NCBI RefSeq assembly: GCF_014199265.1
Contig: NZ_JACIJG010000007.1
Coordinates: 186,001-250,000, forward strand
DNA: 64,000 bases
Reading direction: 5' to 3'
Source of the DNA: Brucella daejeonensis
Lineage (GTDB): Bacteria > Pseudomonadota > Alphaproteobacteria > Rhizobiales > Rhizobiaceae
In this document: positions 17,158 to 28,196 of the stretch, piece by piece
How positions within the stretch are numbered: the first letter of the stretch is position 1
Layout of the letters: every line of letters begins with the position of its first letter
The notes under the pieces: generated by a model
The model's input: the letters and a program-made list of their open reading frames with translations, nothing else
Told to the model about the DNA's origin: nothing
Database searches by the model: none
Position numbers and translations under genes: made by a program

Positions 17158-17973
17158 ATGCCACAGTTTCATGCCATCGCAGGCCGCGATCACTCGGCTT
17201 TCTATCCTCAGGTCAGGCGTGTTCACCTGTCCGATATAAAGGATGCCTTGCGTCTCGGATTCGAAGATTTCTGGGCCAAGCCGTCGCATTATGTCTTTCT
17301 CTGTCTCATCTATCCCTTCGCGGGGCTGCTCATCACCTATTGGAGCACCAACGCAAACGCCCTGCCATTATTGTTTCCGCTGATGTCCGGCTTCGCGCTG
17401 ATCGGCCCGGTCGCCGCCCTGCCGCTCTATGAGATGAGCCGCCGTCGCGAAGAGCGCCTCGACACATCCTGGAAACGGGCCTTCGATGTCAGCCACTCCG
17501 CCGCCCTGCCGTCCATTCTGGTGGTCGGAGCCCTTCTTTTCGCGATCTTCGTGGCGTGGCTCCTGGTCGCGCAGAACCTCTACGTTCATTATTTCGGCCC
17601 CATGCCCCCCGAAAATCTCACGGTCCTCATGAATCAGGTCTTCGCGACCGAAGAAGGACGAAGCCTGATCTTTGCCGGTTGCGGCATAGGACTGCTGTTT
17701 GCGCTGGCGGTGCTCTGCCTCACAATCGTGGCTTTCCCCCTGCTGCTCGATCAGGACTGCGGCGCGGCAGCGGCAATCATGACCTCTATCCGGGTGGTCA
17801 TGCGCAATCCGGTGGAATCCCTTTTATGGGCAGTCATCGTGACCGCGATGCTGATCGTCGGCTTTGCGACCATGTTTGCCGGACTGGCGGTGGTCATACC
17901 TATCCTCGGTCACGCCACATGGCATTTCTACCGCAAGACGGTCGAGCGGTCGGCCACGACCGCCCGCAGGTAA
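17158..17973 (+). CDS. DUF2189 integral membrane protein
   Basis: A 271-residue inner-membrane protein. After a soluble lead (VRRVHLSDIKDALRLGFEDF), hydrophobic segments occur near residues 42-58, 66-88, 115-140, 165-190 and 220-255. The IKDALRLGFEDFWAKPSHYV block and IGPVAALPLYEMSRRRE are hallmarks of DUF2189. Function is unknown; a link to cytochrome-oxidase-related membrane proteins has been suggested by context in other genomes but is not shown here. The start at 17158 follows CAGGAGG directly. The gene stands alone between tRNA-Thr and the urease operon. Confidence 0.82.
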   Translation: MPQFHAIAGRDHSAFYPQVRRVHLSDIKDALRLGFEDFWAKPSHYVFLCLIYPFAGLLITYWSTNANALPLLFPLMSGFALIGPVAALPLYEMSRRREERLDTSWKRAFDVSHSAALPSILVVGALLFAIFVAWLLVAQNLYVHYFGPMPPENLTVLMNQVFATEEGRSLIFAGCGIGLLFALAVLCLTIVAFPLLLDQDCGAAAAIMTSIRVVMRNPVESLLWAVIVTAMLIVGFATMFAGLAVVIPILGHATWHFYRKTVERSATTARR

Positions 17974-18081
17974 CGGCACTCCCGCCCGGAGCGCGGCTCC
18001 GGGCGGAATTTCCATGCTTTTCAACCAGACATTTTCGAGAATAATGGAATGTGGCGGCGTCCCGCCGCGCACCCTCCCCTT

Positions 18082-18948
18082 ATGAATCAGCCGGACAAGA
18101 TTCCTCCCATGACGATAAACGACGACACGCCAGCAGACCTTTCCTCGCAGCGCATCGATGGGCTGGGCGGGCTTTCGGTGCAGTTCAAGGACGGACGTTC
18201 GCGCCTTTCCAGACTGTATCAGGAAGGCGCGGCCAAGATCCGTATGCCGCAGGTCGCAAACGATCCGATGGAAGCCATCCTGATCAACATATCGGGCGGG
18301 CTGACCGGCGGCGACCGCTTGCGTTGGGATGTGGCGCTTGGAGAGAACGCCGCCGCTGTCGTCACCACACAGGCCTGCGAGCGCATCTATCGCTCGGGCG
18401 GCGGCGAGGCGCGCATCGCCACACGCCTGAAAGCGGCAAAAGGCACGCATCTTGCATGGCTACCTCAGGAGACGATTTTGTTTAACGGTTCCGCGCTGTC
18501 GCGGACACTGGATGTCGATGTGGAGGAAGACGCGGAATTGCTGCTGGTGGAAGCGACCATATTCGGACGTCTCGCCATGGGGGAGCGGCTGGAACAGGCC
18601 TCCTTCCGCGACCGCTGGCGGGTGCGCATGGCGGGACGCCTCGTTCACGCGGAAGAATTCCGGCTGGGGCCTGATGTTGCCGCCGAATTGCAGGCGGGAG
18701 CGGTCGCGAACGGGGCCAATGCGGTCGCGACGGTGCTGCTGATCTCCGGCAATGCGGAAAGCCATATGCAGGCCGTTCGCGACATCGTTGGGGAAGAAGG
18801 CGGGGCGAGCCTGTGGCAGGTCGGGAAAGCCACCAAGCTCGCGGCGCGGCTTTATGCGCCGGACAGTTATACCTTGCGCAAGCGGCTCGCTCCTTTGCTG
18901 GCCCTGCTCAATGGAAAGGCAGGACTGCCTAAAGTTTGGACAATGTGA
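18082..18948 (+). CDS. ureD: Urease accessory protein UreD (UreH)
   Basis: A chaperone of about 288 residues that, with UreF and UreG, delivers nickel to apo-urease. Diagnostic blocks are [45 protein letters not shown] and the C-terminal [15 protein letters not shown] placed the start at ATG 18082; an ATG at 18109 is equally possible because no strong ribosome site separates them. First gene of the urease operon, 49 bases before ureA. Confidence 0.95.
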   Translation: MNQPDKIPPMTINDDTPADLSSQRIDGLGGLSVQFKDGRSRLSRLYQEGAAKIRMPQVANDPMEAILINISGGLTGGDRLRWDVALGENAAAVVTTQACERIYRSGGGEARIATRLKAAKGTHLAWLPQETILFNGSALSRTLDVDVEEDAELLLVEATIFGRLAMGERLEQASFRDRWRVRMAGRLVHAEEFRLGPDVAAELQAGAVANGANAVATVLLISGNAESHMQAVRDIVGEEGGASLWQVGKATKLAARLYAPDSYTLRKRLAPLLALLNGKAGLPKVWTM

Positions 18949-18997
18949 ATATGCGGCCTGCGCGCCGCCTTCGGGAAACAGGGTCTGGAATGAAGTC

Positions 18998-19300
18998 ATG
19001 AATTTGACGCCGAGAGAAAAAGACAAGCTGCTGATCGCCATGGCCGCGATGGTCGCCCGCCGCAGGCTGGAGCGTGGCGTGAAGCTCAATCACCCGGAAG
19101 CCATCGCGCTCATCAGCGATTTCGTCGTGGAAGGCGCGCGCGACGGGCGCACGGTGGCCGATCTGATGGAGGCGGGCGCGCATGTCATCAGCCGTGAGCA
19201 GGTGATGGAGGGCGTGCCGGAAATGATCCACGACATTCAGGTCGAGGCGACGTTTCCCGACGGCACCAAGCTCGTCACCGTGCACGAGCCGATCCGCTGA
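18998..19300 (+). CDS. ureA: Urease subunit gamma
   Basis: A 100-residue structural subunit matching the whole family length: [42 protein letters not shown], then [26 protein letters not shown]. It packs against the alpha subunit in the cytoplasmic (UreABC)3 complex that splits urea into ammonia and carbamate. The start at 18998 follows a poor ribosome site, but the N-terminus agrees exactly with other gamma subunits. Confidence 0.97.
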   Translation: MNLTPREKDKLLIAMAAMVARRRLERGVKLNHPEAIALISDFVVEGARDGRTVADLMEAGAHVISREQVMEGVPEMIHDIQVEATFPDGTKLVTVHEPIR

Positions 19301-19331
19301 TTTTCAGTTTTGTTTTCAGAAGGGTAGCAAC

Positions 19332-19919
19332 ATGAAAAAGATGACGGTCCTGACGGCGGCGGCGTTCGCGCTCGTTGCAAGCCCCGCCTTCGCCCACCTC
19401 GATCCCGCCGAACACGGTTCGTTCGCCGCCGGTTTCACGCATCCGCTGTCGGGGGCGGATCATATCCTGGCGATGGTCGCTGTCGGTCTCTGGGCCGCGA
19501 TGCTCGGCGGGCGGGCGCTTTTCGCCGTACCCGCCGCCTTCGTGGGCGTGATGCTCATGGGCTTCACCGCCGCGCTTCTCGACATGTCGCTGCCCTTCGT
19601 CGAGCCGGTCATTCTGGCATCGGTGGTCGTGCTCGGCCTTTTGGTCGCGCTCGCCTTGCCGGTGTCTCCGGTGATCGGCGCGGCGATTGCCGGCTTCTTC
19701 GCCCTCTTCCACGGCCATGCCCATGGCGGTGAGATCGGTGGAGCGGCGTTCCTTTCCTATGCCGCCGGTTTCGCTCTCGCGACCGCCCTGCTTCATGTGG
19801 CGGGCATCGGCACGGCTTTTACCGCCGGTCGCCTTCTGGCTAGCCGCAACGGCCGCTTTGCGCTGCGTGTCGCGGGAGGCGCAACCGCGCTTGGCGGCCT
19901 GATGCTGATGGCCGGGTGA
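19332..19919 (+). CDS. ureJ: HupE/UreJ-family nickel permease
   Basis: A 195-residue membrane protein with a cleavable-looking signal (residues 1-21, ending SPAFA before HLDPAEHG) and about six hydrophobic segments. The HPLSGADH motif at 37-44 is the metal-binding signature of HupE/UreJ proteins, and a second histidine group (FHGHAHGGE) follows near 120. Members of this family facilitate nickel diffusion across the inner membrane. Embedded between ureA and ureB, it would feed nickel to urease; an alternative role as a cobalt route is less likely given the context. Confidence 0.92.
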   Translation: MKKMTVLTAAAFALVASPAFAHLDPAEHGSFAAGFTHPLSGADHILAMVAVGLWAAMLGGRALFAVPAAFVGVMLMGFTAALLDMSLPFVEPVILASVVVLGLLVALALPVSPVIGAAIAGFFALFHGHAHGGEIGGAAFLSYAAGFALATALLHVAGIGTAFTAGRLLASRNGRFALRVAGGATALGGLMLMAG

Positions 19920-19927
19920 GGTTCATC

Positions 19928-20233
19928 ATGATCCCCGGAGAAATCATTACCCAAGACGGCGAGATCGAACTCAATCAGGGCCAGCCGACGGTCACGATGA
20001 AGGTCGCCAATACCGGCGACAGGCCGATACAGGTGGGCAGCCATTACCATTTCTACGAGGTGAACGCGGCGCTTTCCTTCGACCGCGAGAAGGCGCGCGG
20101 CCTCAGGCTCGACATAGCGGCGGGCACCGCCGTGCGTTTCGAGCCGGGACAGGAACGGGACGTGACGCTGATCCCGATCGGCGGCAAGCGCGAAATCTAC
20201 GGATTTCGGCAGATGGTCATGGGCAAGCTGTAG
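19928..20233 (+). CDS. ureB: Urease subunit beta
   Basis: A 101-residue structural subunit: [20 protein letters not shown], then [36 protein letters not shown] and a terminal [15 protein letters not shown]. The GSHYHF block is invariant in urease beta subunits. The ATG at 19928 is preferred over a GTG at 19916 because GAGG lies 7 bases before it and the length then fits the family. It lies 8 bases after the nickel permease gene. Confidence 0.97.
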   Translation: MIPGEIITQDGEIELNQGQPTVTMKVANTGDRPIQVGSHYHFYEVNAALSFDREKARGLRLDIAAGTAVRFEPGQERDVTLIPIGGKREIYGFRQMVMGKL

Positions 20234-20256
20234 GATCAAGGTGACGGAGACATTTC

Positions 20257-21969
<1,713 letters not shown>

Positions 21970-21985
21970 CCTGGAAAGGACCAAA

Positions 21986-22474
21986 ATGTTTCGGGCAACA
22001 GCCATCATCCGCGCAGATCGGGTCATCGATGCCGTTCCGGCCGGTCATGCCGTTCTGGAGCGCGACGAACGCCATTTGCGGCGCAAGGCCATCCTTCTCG
22101 AAGGCGGCGAGAAAATTCTCGCCGATTTCGCCGAGCCCGTCGTGCTGGAACATGGCGACCGGCTCGTTCTGGACGACGGACGCGAGATCGAAATCCGCGC
22201 CGCAAGCGAGGAACTTTACGAAATCCACGGCCGCGACCAGCTTCATATCGCCGAACTTGCCTGGCATATCGGCAACCGGCATCTCGCCGCCCAGATCGAG
22301 ACCGACCGCATCTTCATCCTGCGGGACCATGTCATCAAGGCGATGCTCGAAGGGCTTGGCGCGACTGTAACCGAGGTGACGGCAATTTTCAGCCCGCTGC
22401 GCGGCGCCTATTCCGGCGGGCACACGCATCACGGCCATCATCACGATCATGACCACCATCACCACCACGACTGA
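21986..22474 (+). CDS. ureE: Urease accessory protein UreE with polyhistidine tail
   Basis: A 162-residue nickel-binding metallochaperone. The N-terminal domain includes [17 protein letters not shown], the C-terminal domain [19 protein letters not shown], and the tail is rich in histidine ([18 protein letters not shown]), which would bind several nickel ions. It delivers nickel to the UreDFG complex. Its end overlaps the ureF start by 26 bases, so the two are translationally linked and the histidine codons are shared with the beginning of ureF in another frame. Confidence 0.95.
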   Translation: MFRATAIIRADRVIDAVPAGHAVLERDERHLRRKAILLEGGEKILADFAEPVVLEHGDRLVLDDGREIEIRAASEELYEIHGRDQLHIAELAWHIGNRHLAAQIETDRIFILRDHVIKAMLEGLGATVTEVTAIFSPLRGAYSGGHTHHGHHHDHDHHHHHD

Positions 22475-23135
22475 CGCCAGCACGGCCCTGCTGCGGCTGA
22501 TGGCATGGCTGTCTCCGGTCTTTCCGGTCGGCTCGTTCAGCTACAGCCATGGGCTGGAACGCGCCGTCCACGACGGCTTCGTGACCGATGCCGACACGCT
22601 GAGGGACTGGCTCCGCTGGCTCGTGACGCGCGGCTCCGGCTGGAACGATGCCGTTTTGTGCGCGCAAGGCTGGCGTCAGGCAGTTACGGATGACGGCGAC
22701 CTCACGGAAGTCGCGGAACTGGCGGAGGCGCTCGCAGGCTCGCGTGAGCGTCACATGGAAACCATGTTGCAGGGCGCGGCATTCCTGGCCGCGGCGCGAA
22801 GCTGGCCCGCCGCCGTTTTCGAGCGGCTTCCCGCCGAAACGCCCTATCCGGTAGCCGTCGGCGCCGTAGCCGGCGCCCATGGCGTTCCGCTGGCATCGAC
22901 GCTTGCGGCCTTTCTGCAAGCCTTCAGCATCAACCTGTTGCAGGCGTCGATCCGTCTCTCGGTCACCGGGCAGAACGGCGTGACGGCGACGATGGCGGCA
23001 CTGGAGCAGGCTATTGCCCGGACGGCGGCGCGGGCTGAAACGACCACGCTGGACGATCTCGGTTCCGCGACATACGTCGCCGATATGATGGCGATGAAAC
23101 ATGAAACACAGCATTCGAGGCTTTTCCGCACATGA
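22449..23135 (+). CDS. ureF: Urease accessory protein UreF
   Basis: A 228-residue all-helical accessory protein, acting with UreD and UreG as a GTPase-activating or gating component of urease maturation. [23 protein letters not shown] (about 15-37, shown here in part), [10 protein letters not shown] and [16 protein letters not shown] are family blocks. It starts inside the His-tail coding part of ureE and its stop codon overlaps ureG by 4 bases. Confidence 0.95.
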   Translation: MTTITTTTDASTALLRLMAWLSPVFPVGSFSYSHGLERAVHDGFVTDADTLRDWLRWLVTRGSGWNDAVLCAQGWRQAVTDDGDLTEVAELAEALAGSRERHMETMLQGAAFLAAARSWPAAVFERLPAETPYPVAVGAVAGAHGVPLASTLAAFLQAFSINLLQASIRLSVTGQNGVTATMAALEQAIARTAARAETTTLDDLGSATYVADMMAMKHETQHSRLFRT

Positions 23136-23758
23136 CCCAGAAAAACGGACCCTTGCGCATCGGCATCGGCGGACCGGTCGGCTCCGGCAAGACCACGCTG
23201 ACCGAAAAGCTCTGCAAGGCGATGCGCGACCGGTATTCGGTCGCGGTCATCACCAACGATATCTATACGCAGGAGGATGCGCTCATTCTCGCGCGGCGTC
23301 AGGCCCTGTCCGAAGACAGGATCATGGGCGTGGAAACCGGAGGCTGTCCGCATACGGCGATCCGCGAGGATGCGTCGATCAATCTTCAGGCCATCGCCGA
23401 GATGAACCGGCGCTTCCCCGATCTGGATATCGTGTTCATCGAATCGGGCGGTGACAATCTCGCCGCAACCTTCTCGCCCGATCTGGCCGACCTGACGCTT
23501 TACGTGATTTCGGTTTGCCAGGGCGAGGAAATCCCCCGCAAGGGCGGTCCCGGCATCACGCGGTCCGATTTTCTGGTCATCAACAAGAGCGACCTTGCCC
23601 CTTATGTCCATGTCGATCTCGACGTGATGGAGCAGGACGCCGCGCGGATGCGCGGCAAGCGCCCCTTCGGCTTTACCGACCTGCAACGCGGCAAGGGCGT
23701 TCAGGAGGTCATCGACTTCATCGTGAAAAATGGCGGGCTTGAATTCCGCCCGGCATGA
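23132..23758 (+). CDS. ureG: Urease accessory GTPase UreG
   Basis: A 208-residue SIMIBI GTPase that powers nickel insertion. The P-loop is [11 protein letters not shown] (about 13-23), the metal-binding Cys-Pro-His is in [15 protein letters not shown], and NKSDLAPYV supplies the base-recognition NKxD. A full-length copy, the last gene of the operon; a hairpin at 23850-23871 follows. Confidence 0.97.
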   Translation: MTQKNGPLRIGIGGPVGSGKTTLTEKLCKAMRDRYSVAVITNDIYTQEDALILARRQALSEDRIMGVETGGCPHTAIREDASINLQAIAEMNRRFPDLDIVFIESGGDNLAATFSPDLADLTLYVISVCQGEEIPRKGGPGITRSDFLVINKSDLAPYVHVDLDVMEQDAARMRGKRPFGFTDLQRGKGVQEVIDFIVKNGGLEFRPA

Positions 23759-23789
23759 CACCGGAAATGGAAACAGAAAGCCGCGCCAC

Positions 23790-23842
23790 AGCATTTCCAG
23801 CAAAAGTGTGAAACGGTTTTGCGTTCGGAAATGCAGTAAAAA
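23790..23842. repeat. RIME-like palindrome, family B copy 1
   Basis: GCATTTCCAGCAAAAGTG, then CGGTTTTGCG and AAATGC form an imperfect palindrome. The copy at 39466-39525 shares the first 20 bases almost exactly. Related palindromes built on TCCCGAAA/TTTCGGG lie at 25175-25216 and 62963-63012. Such elements are common between genes in rhizobial genomes. Confidence 0.65.
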
Positions 23843-23849
23843 ACAAACA

Positions 23850-23871
23850 GCCGCGCTGTCACCAGCGCGGC
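23850..23871. terminator. Bidirectional terminator between ureG and the fuconate dehydratase gene
   Basis: A perfect 9-bp stem (GCCGCGCTG with CAGCGCGGC, 4-base loop) is followed on the plus strand by TTTT and preceded by an A-rich stretch that reads as T-rich on the minus strand. It lies between two convergent genes and probably stops both transcripts. Confidence 0.75.
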
Positions 23872-23879
23872 TTTTCCGA

Positions 23880-25157
23880 TCAACCCTTGAAGGTGTATTC
23901 CGCAATCGACTGCGGCTTCATTTCAATGGAGAAACCGGGCAATGACGGCGGCATATAGGCCGCGTCCCTGATCACGCACGGATCGAGGAAATGCTCGTGC
24001 AGGTGATCGACATATTCGATCACACGACCGTCCAGCGTGCCGGAAACGGCCACATAGTCGATCATGGAAAGATGCTGCACATATTCGCACAGGCCCACGC
24101 CGCCCGCATGGGGCCAGACCGGCTTGTTATACTTCGCGGCAATCAGCAGCACGGCCAGAACTTCGTTCAGACCGCCCATGCGGCATGAATCGATCTGCAC
24201 GATATCGATGGCGCCTTCCGCGATGAACTGCTTGAACATGATGCGGTTCTGGCACATTTCGCCGGTCGCGACCTTCACGTCGCCAATGGCTTCGCGAATC
24301 TTGCGATGGCCCGCCACATCGTCGGGGCTGGTCGGTTCCTCGATGAAGAAAGGCTTCGAAAAGGCCAGCTTGTTGACCCACTCAATCGCCTGATCGACTT
24401 CCCAGACCTGATTGGCGTCGATCATGAGATAACGGTCCGGGCCAATCACTTCACGGGCAATTGTTAGCCGGCGAATATCGTCTTCCAGATCGCGGCCAAC
24501 CTTCATCTTGACGTGGTTGAAGCCTTCGTCGATGGCTTCCTGGCAGAGGCGACGCAGCTTGTCGTCGTCATAACCGAGCCAACCGGCGGAAGTCGTGTAG
24601 CAAGGATAGCCCTTTTCTTCGAGCTTCGCGATACGCTCCGCCTTGCCGCTCTGCGCTTTAAGCAGAATTTCAACCGCCTCGTCGCGAGTCAGCACATCGG
24701 TCAGATAGCGGTAATCGACAATGTCGGCGATTTCTTCGGCCGACAATTCCGACACCAGACGCCAGACCGGCTTGCCGGACTGTTTGGCGAGCAGATCCCA
24801 GAAAGCATTGACCACTGCGCCGGTGGCCAGATGCATCGCGCCCTTTTCCGGGCCGATCCAGCGCAACTGGCTGTCGCTGGTCAGGTGCCGCCAGAATTTT
24901 CCGGGGGCGGCGCGAACCTCATCGAGATCGACGCCCACCACGAGGTGACGCATGGCAAGAATGGCCTGGCAACAAATATCGTTGCCGCGACCGATGGTGA
25001 AGGTCAGGCCGTGGCCCTTCAGCGCCTCGTCATCCGTATCGAGGATGACATAGGCCGCCGAATAATCCGGGTCCGGATTCATCGCGTCGGAGCCGTCCAG
25101 ACTTTGCGAAGTCGGGAAGCGCAGATCGAAGACGCGCAGGCCGGTAATTTTCGTCAT
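23880..25157 (-). CDS. L-fuconate dehydratase
   Basis: A 425-residue enolase-superfamily enzyme turning L-fuconate into 2-keto-3-deoxy-L-fuconate. Catalytic Lys217 and Lys219 (HVKMKVG), metal ligands Asp247 (LMIDANQ), Glu273 or Glu274 (FIEEPTSPDD) and Glu300 (ATGEM), and the histidine of PHAGGVGLCEYVQHL near 350 fit the Xanthomonas FucD pattern. The specificity is chosen because the other genes of the non-phosphorylating fucose route are adjacent. It ends the transcript that starts with the SDR gene. Confidence 0.9.
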   Translation of the reverse strand: MTKITGLRVFDLRFPTSQSLDGSDAMNPDPDYSAAYVILDTDDEALKGHGLTFTIGRGNDICCQAILAMRHLVVGVDLDEVRAAPGKFWRHLTSDSQLRWIGPEKGAMHLATGAVVNAFWDLLAKQSGKPVWRLVSELSAEEIADIVDYRYLTDVLTRDEAVEILLKAQSGKAERIAKLEEKGYPCYTTSAGWLGYDDDKLRRLCQEAIDEGFNHVKMKVGRDLEDDIRRLTIAREVIGPDRYLMIDANQVWEVDQAIEWVNKLAFSKPFFIEEPTSPDDVAGHRKIREAIGDVKVATGEMCQNRIMFKQFIAEGAIDIVQIDSCRMGGLNEVLAVLLIAAKYNKPVWPHAGGVGLCEYVQHLSMIDYVAVSGTLDGRVIEYVDHLHEHFLDPCVIRDAAYMPPSLPGFSIEMKPQSIAEYTFKG

Positions 25158-25174
25158 GATTTATCCGTGATCAA

Positions 25175-25216
25175 AGCATGGTCCCGAAAAGTTGCAGACC
25201 TTTCGGGGACCATGCT
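25175..25216. repeat. RIME-like hairpin, family C copy 1
   Basis: AGCATGGTCCCGAAAA pairs with TTTCGGGGACCATGCT across an 11-base loop, with one bulge. It lies in the 66-base gap between the fuconate dehydratase and FAH-type genes and so is probably transcribed. The TCCCGAAA...TTTCGGG core also occurs at 62963-63012. Confidence 0.65.
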
Positions 25217-25223
25217 CAAAAAA

Positions 25224-26069
25224 CTAAATGTCGGCGCGCACGTTCTGCTTCTGCGTGCCAAGGCCTTCGATGCCCAGTTCGACAACATCGCCCGCCTTGA
25301 GATAGCGCGGCGGCTTCATGCCCATGCCGACGCCGGGAGGCGTACCGGTGGAGATGATGTCGCCCGGCTGAAGCGACATGAACTGCGACAGATAGGAAAC
25401 CAGTTTGCGCACGCCGAAGACCATCGTCTTCGATGAACCATCCTGCATGGTTTCGCCATTGACCTTCAGCCACATGCCGAGATTTTCCGGGTCTGCGATC
25501 TCGTCCTTCGTCACCAGCCACGGGCCGGTCGGGCCAAACGTGTCGCAGGACTTGCCCTTGGTCCACTGGCCCTGACGCTCGATCTGGAAGGCGCGTTCGG
25601 AAACATCGTGAACCGTGCAATAGCCGGCAACATAATCGAGCGCGTCTTCCTCCGAGACATATTTTGCCGTCTTGCCGATGACGACGCCAAGCTCGACTTC
25701 CCAGTCGGTCTTTTCAGAACCGCGCGGGATCAGGAGATCGTCGTTCGGCCCGACGATGGCCGACGTGGCCTTCATGAAGATGATCGGCTCGGACGGTACC
25801 GCTGCGCCGGTTTCGGCGGCATGGTCGGAATAGTTGAGACCGATGCAGATGAACTTGCCGGTGCCTGCAACGCAAGGGCCAAGGCGCGGATTGCCTTCCA
25901 CCTTCGGCAGCGCATCCACGTCAAGCGCACCAAGCTTTGCCAGCGCTTCCGGGCTCAAAACCGCGCCCGACAGATCGCCGATATGCGCGGAAAGATCGCG
26001 GATATTGCCATCGGCGTCGAGAAGGCCGGGCTTTTCCTGTCCGGCTTCACCATAGCGAAGAAATTTCAT
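25224..26069 (-). CDS. FAH-family hydrolase, probable 2,4-diketo-3-deoxy-L-fuconate hydrolase
   Basis: A 281-residue fumarylacetoacetate-hydrolase-family enzyme. The conserved metal-site block is DWEVELGVVIG (about 119-129), with GLNYSDHAAE (about 75-84) and TGTPPGVGMGMKPPRYL (about 244-260). In the Xanthomonas and Burkholderia fucose routes this family splits 2,4-diketo-3-deoxy-L-fuconate into pyruvate and L-lactate. That fits its position between the SDR and dehydratase genes. An ureidoglycolate-lyase-like annotation would be the generic alternative. Confidence 0.85.
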   Translation of the reverse strand: MKFLRYGEAGQEKPGLLDADGNIRDLSAHIGDLSGAVLSPEALAKLGALDVDALPKVEGNPRLGPCVAGTGKFICIGLNYSDHAAETGAAVPSEPIIFMKATSAIVGPNDDLLIPRGSEKTDWEVELGVVIGKTAKYVSEEDALDYVAGYCTVHDVSERAFQIERQGQWTKGKSCDTFGPTGPWLVTKDEIADPENLGMWLKVNGETMQDGSSKTMVFGVRKLVSYLSQFMSLQPGDIISTGTPPGVGMGMKPPRYLKAGDVVELGIEGLGTQKQNVRADI

Positions 26070-26134
26070 AAGTTTGCTCCAAGTGAGGGTATGAAAGGGG
26101 TAGCTTTAGGGTGGTTGAGATTCTGGTTATGGCG

Positions 26135-26236
26135 TGCCGAAAATGGTGTTTTTCGAGAACCGGAGCGGAGTGTACTTAAGGTACATGAGCACCGGAAGCG
26201 AAGAAAAGCGCCATTTGCAGGCCGCCAGAGCCTGAA
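26135..26236. repeat. REP-like repeat, family A copy 3 with inner dyad
   Basis: The inner 36 bases (CCGGAGCGGAGTGTAC, then GTACATGAGCACCGG) are nearly the reverse complement of the inner part of the copy at 39002-39146, differing at about three positions. The outer part carries CGCCATTTGCAGGC and GAGCCTGAA. It occupies the 178-base gap between the FAH-type gene and the SDR gene. Confidence 0.7.
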
Positions 26237-26247
26237 TATCGATGACC

Positions 26248-26982
26248 CTAAATCGTCCAGCCGCCATCGATATTATAGGCCTGACCGGTCGTGTAGGTCG
26301 CGCCAGCCAGATAAACGGCAAGATCGGCGATTTCTTCGGGCTGGCCGATGCGGCCGATCGGCTGGCGCGCGATGAAGGCTGCACGCTGTTCTTCATAATC
26401 GCCCTGCGCACGCAGGCGGTCCTGCAAGGACGGGCTTTCGACCGTACCGGGGCAGATGGCGTTGCAGCGGATGCCCCTGGCGACATAATCGGCGGCGACG
26501 GCCTTGGTCAGGCCGATGACGGCGGCCTTGGTGACACCATAGGCAAACCGGTTCGGGACGCCCTTCACGCTGGACGCGACCGAAGCCATATTGACGATGG
26601 CGCCCTCTTCACGCTCCAGCATACCCGGCAGCACGGCGCGGATGGTGCGGATCATCGCCTTGACGTTGAGATTGACGGCGAAGTCGAGGTCTTCATCCTT
26701 CATCTCAAGGATCGAACCGCCGTGGACCACGCCAGCGCAATTGAACAGGATGTCGATCTGGCCGATCTCGGCCACCAGCGCATTGACTTCCGCTTCGTCG
26801 AGAACGTTGAGCTTGCGCGTCACGATGCCGGAAACGCCTTCGATTTCCTTCAGCGCTTCCATATTGATGTCGGTCGCATAGACTTTTGCGCCGGCTTCCG
26901 CGAAGGCCAGCGCGCTGGCGCGGCCGATCCCTTGCGCTGCCGCTGTCACCAGCGCGGTTTTTCCGTCAAATCTTATCGTCAT
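26248..26982 (-). CDS. SDR oxidoreductase, probable 2-keto-3-deoxy-L-fuconate dehydrogenase
   Basis: A 244-residue short-chain dehydrogenase. The cofactor loop TAAAQGIGRAS (about 13-23), NCAG (about 81-84), Ser134 in NMAS, Tyr148 and Lys152 (YGVTK) form the usual catalytic set. In the non-phosphorylating fucose route an SDR of this kind oxidises 2-keto-3-deoxy-L-fuconate with NAD+. The start at 26982 follows GGAAGG, and the MaoC remnant ends 2 bases upstream. A fucose dehydrogenase role is the alternative. Confidence 0.8.
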   Translation of the reverse strand: MTIRFDGKTALVTAAAQGIGRASALAFAEAGAKVYATDINMEALKEIEGVSGIVTRKLNVLDEAEVNALVAEIGQIDILFNCAGVVHGGSILEMKDEDLDFAVNLNVKAMIRTIRAVLPGMLEREEGAIVNMASVASSVKGVPNRFAYGVTKAAVIGLTKAVAADYVARGIRCNAICPGTVESPSLQDRLRAQGDYEEQRAAFIARQPIGRIGQPEEIADLAVYLAGATYTTGQAYNIDGGWTI

Positions 26983-26984
26983 CT

Positions 26985-27215
26985 TCAAGCCTTCCGTTCG
27001 ACAAGCAGGATGTGGCCGCAAGCCAGCACCACTTCATTCCGCTGATTGAGCATTTCGCACCGCTCGGTCACGCGGCCAAAATTTTCGCGTTTGGGATCGT
27101 CTTCCTTTGCGCTGATCGTCGCCCTTGTGCGAATCGTATCGCCAATATGCACCGGGCGCACGAAGCGCAGACGATCATAACCATAGGAAAAAGCAACCGG
27201 ATTGCACTCCTTTGC
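26985..27215 (-). pseudogene. C-terminal remnant of a MaoC-like dehydratase gene
   Basis: On the minus strand this reads 76 codons (NPVAFSYGYDRLRFVRP, VHIGDTIRTRATI, GRVTERCEMLNQ, VVLACGHILLVERKA, then TGA). The PVHIGDTI segment is the second half of a MaoC/hot-dog hydratase, whose full length is about 150 residues. Immediately upstream the frame meets TAG at 27216-27218 and AT-rich promoter-like DNA, and there is no start codon. The first half, including the catalytic region, is missing, so I read it as a truncated gene. It lies in the operon position just before the SDR gene. Confidence 0.75.
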
Positions 27216-27228
27216 CTATCCCGATTGT

Positions 27229-27260
27229 GAATTCTATATTTATATGCAAACATAGTATTC
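27229..27260. promoter_or_regulatory. AT-rich imperfect dyad upstream of the IclR gene
   Basis: GAATTCTAT (27229-27237) and ATAGTATTC (27252-27260) match as an inverted repeat at 7 of 9 positions. It sits 103 bases before the IclR start and next to the truncated MaoC frame. It could be an IclR operator or promoter element of either divergent transcript; this is a weak guess. Confidence 0.3.
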
Positions 27261-27362
27261 AAAACCGGTCAAGGCACTTTCCCGGAAACTGGCCAGTGCC
27301 CGACGGCTTTCACTGCCCGCTATATTCGTATATGAAGCCTTGAATTTACGAAGGGGACCGAT

Positions 27363-28142
27363 TTGGAAACGGACGACCGTTATCGCGCACCCGCGCTGGA
27401 CAAGGGACTCGATATTCTGGAACTGCTGGCCGGCGTCGATGGCGGGCTGACGCAGGCCGAGATCGCCAAGCAACTCGACCGCAGCCCCAACGAATTTTAC
27501 CGGATGCTCGATCGCCTGGTGAAACGCGGCTACGTGACCAAGCTGGAAGGCGACCGCTATTCGCTGACGCTGAAACTGTTCGGCCTTGCCCATCTTCATG
27601 CGCCGGTGCGCAGGCTCGCCTCCTTCGCCACGCCCTATATGCGCGACCTGGCCGACCGCTCGCGGCAGGCCAACCAGCTGGCGGTTTTCGACCGCGGCTC
27701 GGTGGTGGTCATCGCCCAGCAGGAAGCGCCCGACTACTGGGGCATTTCCATCCGCGTCGGCTCGCATATCAGCCTGTTCGACACCGGCTCCGGCCACGTG
27801 CTGCTTGCCTTCCGTTCGCCGGAAGAACGCAAGATGATGATCGCCGAATACGTCAAGGACAGCGACGGCGTGAAGCTCGACCAAAACTTTTACGAACGGC
27901 TCGACCAGATACGCGCGCGCGGCTATGAAATGATGCCGAGCGCGCAGGTTGCAGGCGTCTATAATCTTTCCGCCCCGATTCTGGGACCGGACGGAACCTG
28001 CATCGCTGCCATCACCTGCCCCTATGTCACGCTTGTCAATTCAGCCTCCGCTCCCGACATTACCCAGACGATCACCCTTTTGCAGAAAACGGTGGGCGAC
28101 CTGTCCCGGCTGGTGGGGTCGGATATTGGCGCGGCTGAATAA
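27363..28142 (+). CDS. IclR-family transcriptional regulator
   Basis: A 259-residue regulator with an N-terminal winged helix-turn-helix (LTQAEIAKQLDRSPNEFYRM, about 30-49) and a C-terminal effector domain from about 80, ending DITQTITLLQKTVGDLSRLV. The start is TTG at 27363 with AAGGGGAC just upstream. It is divergent from the SDR and downstream fucose genes and 54 bases before the lactonase gene, so it is the probable local regulator of fucose catabolism. Inducer unknown. Confidence 0.88.
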   Translation: METDDRYRAPALDKGLDILELLAGVDGGLTQAEIAKQLDRSPNEFYRMLDRLVKRGYVTKLEGDRYSLTLKLFGLAHLHAPVRRLASFATPYMRDLADRSRQANQLAVFDRGSVVVIAQQEAPDYWGISIRVGSHISLFDTGSGHVLLAFRSPEERKMMIAEYVKDSDGVKLDQNFYERLDQIRARGYEMMPSAQVAGVYNLSAPILGPDGTCIAAITCPYVTLVNSASAPDITQTITLLQKTVGDLSRLVGSDIGAAE

Positions 28143-28196
28143 TTCTTATTTGAAAACTTTCTTCTTTCTTGAAAAGATACGGGAAGGAGAAAACTC

